Shown in pieces: positions 5,839 to 7,806 of a DNA stretch of 7,806 nucleotides. The translations under genes and the position numbers were made by a program. Location of the stretch: contig JAHJRU010000236.1 in NCBI GenBank assembly GCA_018830745.1, positions 1 to 7,806 on the forward strand. Direction: 5' to 3'. The notes beneath the pieces are model-generated. The model ran no database searches. It was not told where the DNA came from and was given only the letters and a program-made list of their open reading frames with translations. Source of the DNA: Chloroflexota bacterium. Lineage in GTDB: Bacteria; Chloroflexota; Dehalococcoidia; Dehalococcoidales; JAHJRU01. Numbering within the stretch: position 1 is the first letter of the stretch; each line of letters opens with the position of its first letter.

Positions 5839-6990
5839 ATGAGCAAGTCAGTAGTGGCCCTGGTGCAGTGTGATACCTACGATGATGAAGAGGTGAACGG
5901 TGCCATCGAAGCAGGAATCCAACTTCTCGGGGGAACCTCTGATTTCTTTAAAGCCGACGAAAGAATCGTATTAAAGCCAAATGTGTTGCTTGGTACCAGT
6001 CCCCAGAAGTGCGTCACCACCCATCCCTCCGTGTTCGTAGCCGTGGGAAAACTGTTAAAGAATGCCGGAGTTGAGGTATATTATGGGGATTCTCCCAGTT
6101 TCGGAAAGTGTGAGTGGCATGTGAAAAAAGCCAATTTGAAACAGGTGGCTGATGAACTGGGAATGAAACTGGCCGATTTTGACCGCGGGGCTTCCATTAG
6201 CCACCAGGATGCGCTTTTAAACAAGAGGTTTGTTATCGCCAATGGCGTCCTGGAAGCTGACGGCATGGTAAATATATCCAAATTGAAAACACACCCGCTT
6301 ACCAGGCTCACCGGAGCGGTCAAGAATCAGTTTGGATGTGTCCCCGGGACTTTAAAAAGCCAGTATCACCTCAAAATGCCCGACCCCCATGATTTTGCCA
6401 CCATGCTGGTGGATTTGAATACCCTGATAAAAGCACGTCTATACATCATGGATGGCATTATGGCTATGGAAGGTAATGGCCCAAGGGGCGGAAAGCCCCG
6501 GAAGCTGGGCGTGCTGTTATTCTCCCGCGACCCTGTCGCCCTGGATTCCATAGCTTGTAAAATCATCGACCTGAAACCTGAATTTGTGCCTACATCAAAG
6601 CCGGGTGAAAAGGCAGGGTTGGGAACATACCACTACGAGAATATCGAAATAGTTGGACAGCCGGTGGAGCGATTCATCGACCGGGATTTTGAGGTAGTTC
6701 GAAGGCCTCCCATCCCATACCCGAGCGGACGTCTAAGGACATTCATCAAGAACCGCATATGCCCCAGACCAGCCATAGCCCCGGCAAAATGCAACAGATG
6801 CGGCATATGTGTTAGTTTGTGTCCCGTTGAGCCGAAAGCCGTCAACTGGCCCGAGGGAGATGAATCCAAGCCACCCGTTTACCAATATGGCCGCTGTATT
6901 CGTTGTTACTGCTGCCAGGAATCATGCCCCGAAGGAGCAGTCTCCGTGGAGAACACCCTCCTGGGTAGAATCTTTTTCCCTCGCCAGTAA
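5839..6990 (+). CDS. DUF362 domain protein with C-terminal 2[4Fe-4S] ferredoxin domain
   Basis: This 383-residue protein has an N-terminal DUF362 domain (about 1-290) and a ferredoxin domain (about 315-372). DUF362 hallmarks are L-K-P-N-V-L (45-50), V-T-T-H-P-S-V-F (59-66), A-G-V-E-V-Y-Y-G-D-S-P (76-86), I-S-K-L-K-T-H with N-Q-F-G-C, and D-P-V-A-L-D-S-I-A-C in the second half. The ferredoxin motifs are C318-x2-C321-x2-C324-x3-C328-P and C353-x2-C356-x2-C359-x3-C363-P, both complete, with an extra C358. Two [4Fe-4S] clusters are therefore expected. No signal peptide or membrane segment is evident, so it is probably cytoplasmic. The biochemical role of DUF362 is not established; a redox or metal-cluster function is inferred from the clusters. 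The ATG has a modest GAGAG site (5824-5828), and an in-frame TAG at 5830-5832 blocks extension. The membrane protein gene starts 22 bases downstream, suggesting co-transcription. Confidence 0.9.
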   Translation: MSKSVVALVQCDTYDDEEVNGAIEAGIQLLGGTSDFFKADERIVLKPNVLLGTSPQKCVTTHPSVFVAVGKLLKNAGVEVYYGDSPSFGKCEWHVKKANLKQVADELGMKLADFDRGASISHQDALLNKRFVIANGVLEADGMVNISKLKTHPLTRLTGAVKNQFGCVPGTLKSQYHLKMPDPHDFATMLVDLNTLIKARLYIMDGIMAMEGNGPRGGKPRKLGVLLFSRDPVALDSIACKIIDLKPEFVPTSKPGEKAGLGTYHYENIEIVGQPVERFIDRDFEVVRRPPIPYPSGRLRTFIKNRICPRPAIAPAKCNRCGICVSLCPVEPKAVNWPEGDESKPPVYQYGRCIRCYCCQESCPEGAVSVENTLLGRIFFPRQ

Positions 6991-7012
6991 CAGACTTAAT
7001 TGGAGGTTCCCT

Positions 7013-7806
7013 ATGCACCGCATAAGTACACTGTGGAAAGCCAACACTATTGCCTTCATCAGCAGTTTCTGTGTAATGGTAATCGAGTTGATAGCTGCCA
7101 GGCTACTAGCCCCGCACATCGGCGTCTCGCTATATACCTGGACCAGCATTATAGGCATTATTCTGGCTGGCATTGCCCTGGGTAACTACCTCGGGGGCAA
7201 AATAGCTGACAGATATCCTTCCCCGTTGTTATTGGCAACCATGTTCTTCGTTGGTGCAGCATTGACCATTACCATACTGCCGGCTATCAGGATAGTGACT
7301 TCTGACGACTGGTTCGGCGAGTTGCCCATAATATGGAACTTCATGTTCAAGACCTCCTGTATCTTCCTCCTGCCGGCAATCGTCCTCAGTATGGTTTCCC
7401 CCATGGTTATCAAGCTAACCCTGGCTGACCTGGGAAAAACCGGCGGGGTGGTAGGCACGATATATGCCTGCTCCACGGCGGGGGCGATTCTGGGAACCTT
7501 TATGACCGGTTTTTATTTTATTCTCTGGTTCGGCACAAATATGATAGTCTGGCTGGTAGCCATAGCCTTGTTCTTGACCGGAGTACTTGCCTGGTTTGTC
7601 TGGAAAGTCCCCGGCAGGTGGTCTCTTTCCGTGAAGAACATCCTTGCATGGACTGTCATGATTGAAATGGTCCTGGCATCCCTCGTGCTCTTTCAGTTTA
7701 GAGAATCATGGCAGGAGAATTACACCAGAGAGTCCAATTACTTTGCCATACGCATTTTCGACGGGGAGAACAACATTAAAGTGCTGGCTCTCGACCACCT
7801 GGTGCA
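7013..7806 (+). CDS. Multi-spanning membrane protein, fused MFS/spermidine-synthase type, 3' truncated by the window
   Basis: The gene runs off the window after 264 codons. The protein begins M-H-R-I-S-T-L-W-K and has about seven hydrophobic segments: roughly 12-33, 42-62, 71-92, 110-133, 144-169, 171-197 and 210-228. G-N-Y-L-G-G-K-I-A-D-R (57-67) between segments two and three resembles the conserved loop of MFS-like transporters and of membrane-fused spermidine synthases. After the last segment, E-S-N-Y-F-A-I-R-I (240-248) and I-K-V-L-A-L-D-H-L-V (255-264) look like the N-terminal strands of a spermidine-synthase-type methyltransferase fold; in full-length relatives a soluble aminopropyltransferase-like domain follows. 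That domain's catalytic residues lie outside the window, so real polyamine synthesis cannot be judged, and many such fusions have unknown activity. The start is supported by GGAGG (7002-7006) six bases upstream. It is probably co-transcribed with the DUF362 gene. Confidence 0.85.
   Translation, partial: MHRISTLWKANTIAFISSFCVMVIELIAARLLAPHIGVSLYTWTSIIGIILAGIALGNYLGGKIADRYPSPLLLATMFFVGAALTITILPAIRIVTSDDWFGELPIIWNFMFKTSCIFLLPAIVLSMVSPMVIKLTLADLGKTGGVVGTIYACSTAGAILGTFMTGFYFILWFGTNMIVWLVAIALFLTGVLAWFVWKVPGRWSLSVKNILAWTVMIEMVLASLVLFQFRESWQENYTRESNYFAIRIFDGENNIKVLALDHLV

Noticed and set aside
7000..7185. 61-codon + strand ORF overlapping the start of the membrane protein
   Set aside because: It overlaps the GGAGG site and the first codons of the membrane protein in another frame; that frame has the membrane segments and the properly spaced ribosome binding site.
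1..7806. CRISPR array, tRNA/rRNA genes, insertion sequence or phage attachment site
   Set aside because: No regularly spaced direct repeats, no tRNA-like cloverleaf or rRNA sequence, no transposase or integrase and no paired terminal repeats were recognised by eye.

Overview
The window holds seven protein-coding genes, all on the + strand and tightly packed. The first is cut at its 5' end and the last at its 3' end. No rRNA, tRNA, CRISPR array, insertion sequence or phage gene was seen. The longest non-coding gap is 184 bases (3522-3705), so no gene-free stretch exceeds 300 bases. Base composition looks close to 50% GC throughout, with no obvious foreign segment. The mix of FAD/Fe-S oxidoreductases, a DUF362-ferredoxin protein, a small CxxC protein, a fused membrane/spermidine-synthase-type protein and a RecN with an S-T-G-E signature suggests an anaerobic bacterium, most likely Chloroflexota (Dehalococcoidia-like). 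This assignment is inference from remembered protein style, not from a database match.

Region 1 (1-3603) is a redox operon. It contains the C-terminal part of an FAD-linked oxidase, then an HdrD/GlcF-like iron-sulfur protein with two complete cysteine-rich CCG domains, then a second, divergent FAD-linked oxidase. The genes are 10 bases apart, and the second and third share the same AAGGAGAG ribosome binding site. A clear intrinsic terminator closes the unit. The FAD / Fe-S / FAD layout resembles the three-subunit glycolate oxidase (GlcD, GlcE, GlcF). A plausible reading is one complex in which a flavin subunit oxidises an organic substrate (probably a hydroxy acid or alcohol) and the Fe-S subunit passes the electrons to a quinone, a thiol/disulfide or another carrier. 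The substrate cannot be read from the sequence.

Region 2 (3604-5579) carries recN, a DNA double-strand-break repair ATPase, preceded by a short leader with weak expression signals. A 15-16 base element of the form AGGATATA(A)CCAGATG occurs both before recN and before the next gene. In each case it looks like a Shine-Dalgarno-like sequence followed by a very short ORF.

Region 3 (5580-7806) has a 70-residue CxxC/CxxC (zinc-ribbon-like) protein, a DUF362 protein with a C-terminal 2[4Fe-4S] ferredoxin domain, and the start of a multi-spanning membrane protein that resembles fused MFS/spermidine synthases. The last two are 22 bases apart with no visible terminator between them and are probably co-transcribed.

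The most unusual points are the divergent flavin-binding region of the second oxidase, the missing fourth cysteine in one ferredoxin motif of its Fe-S partner, and the repeated leader-like element. I see no clear evidence of an entirely new system.
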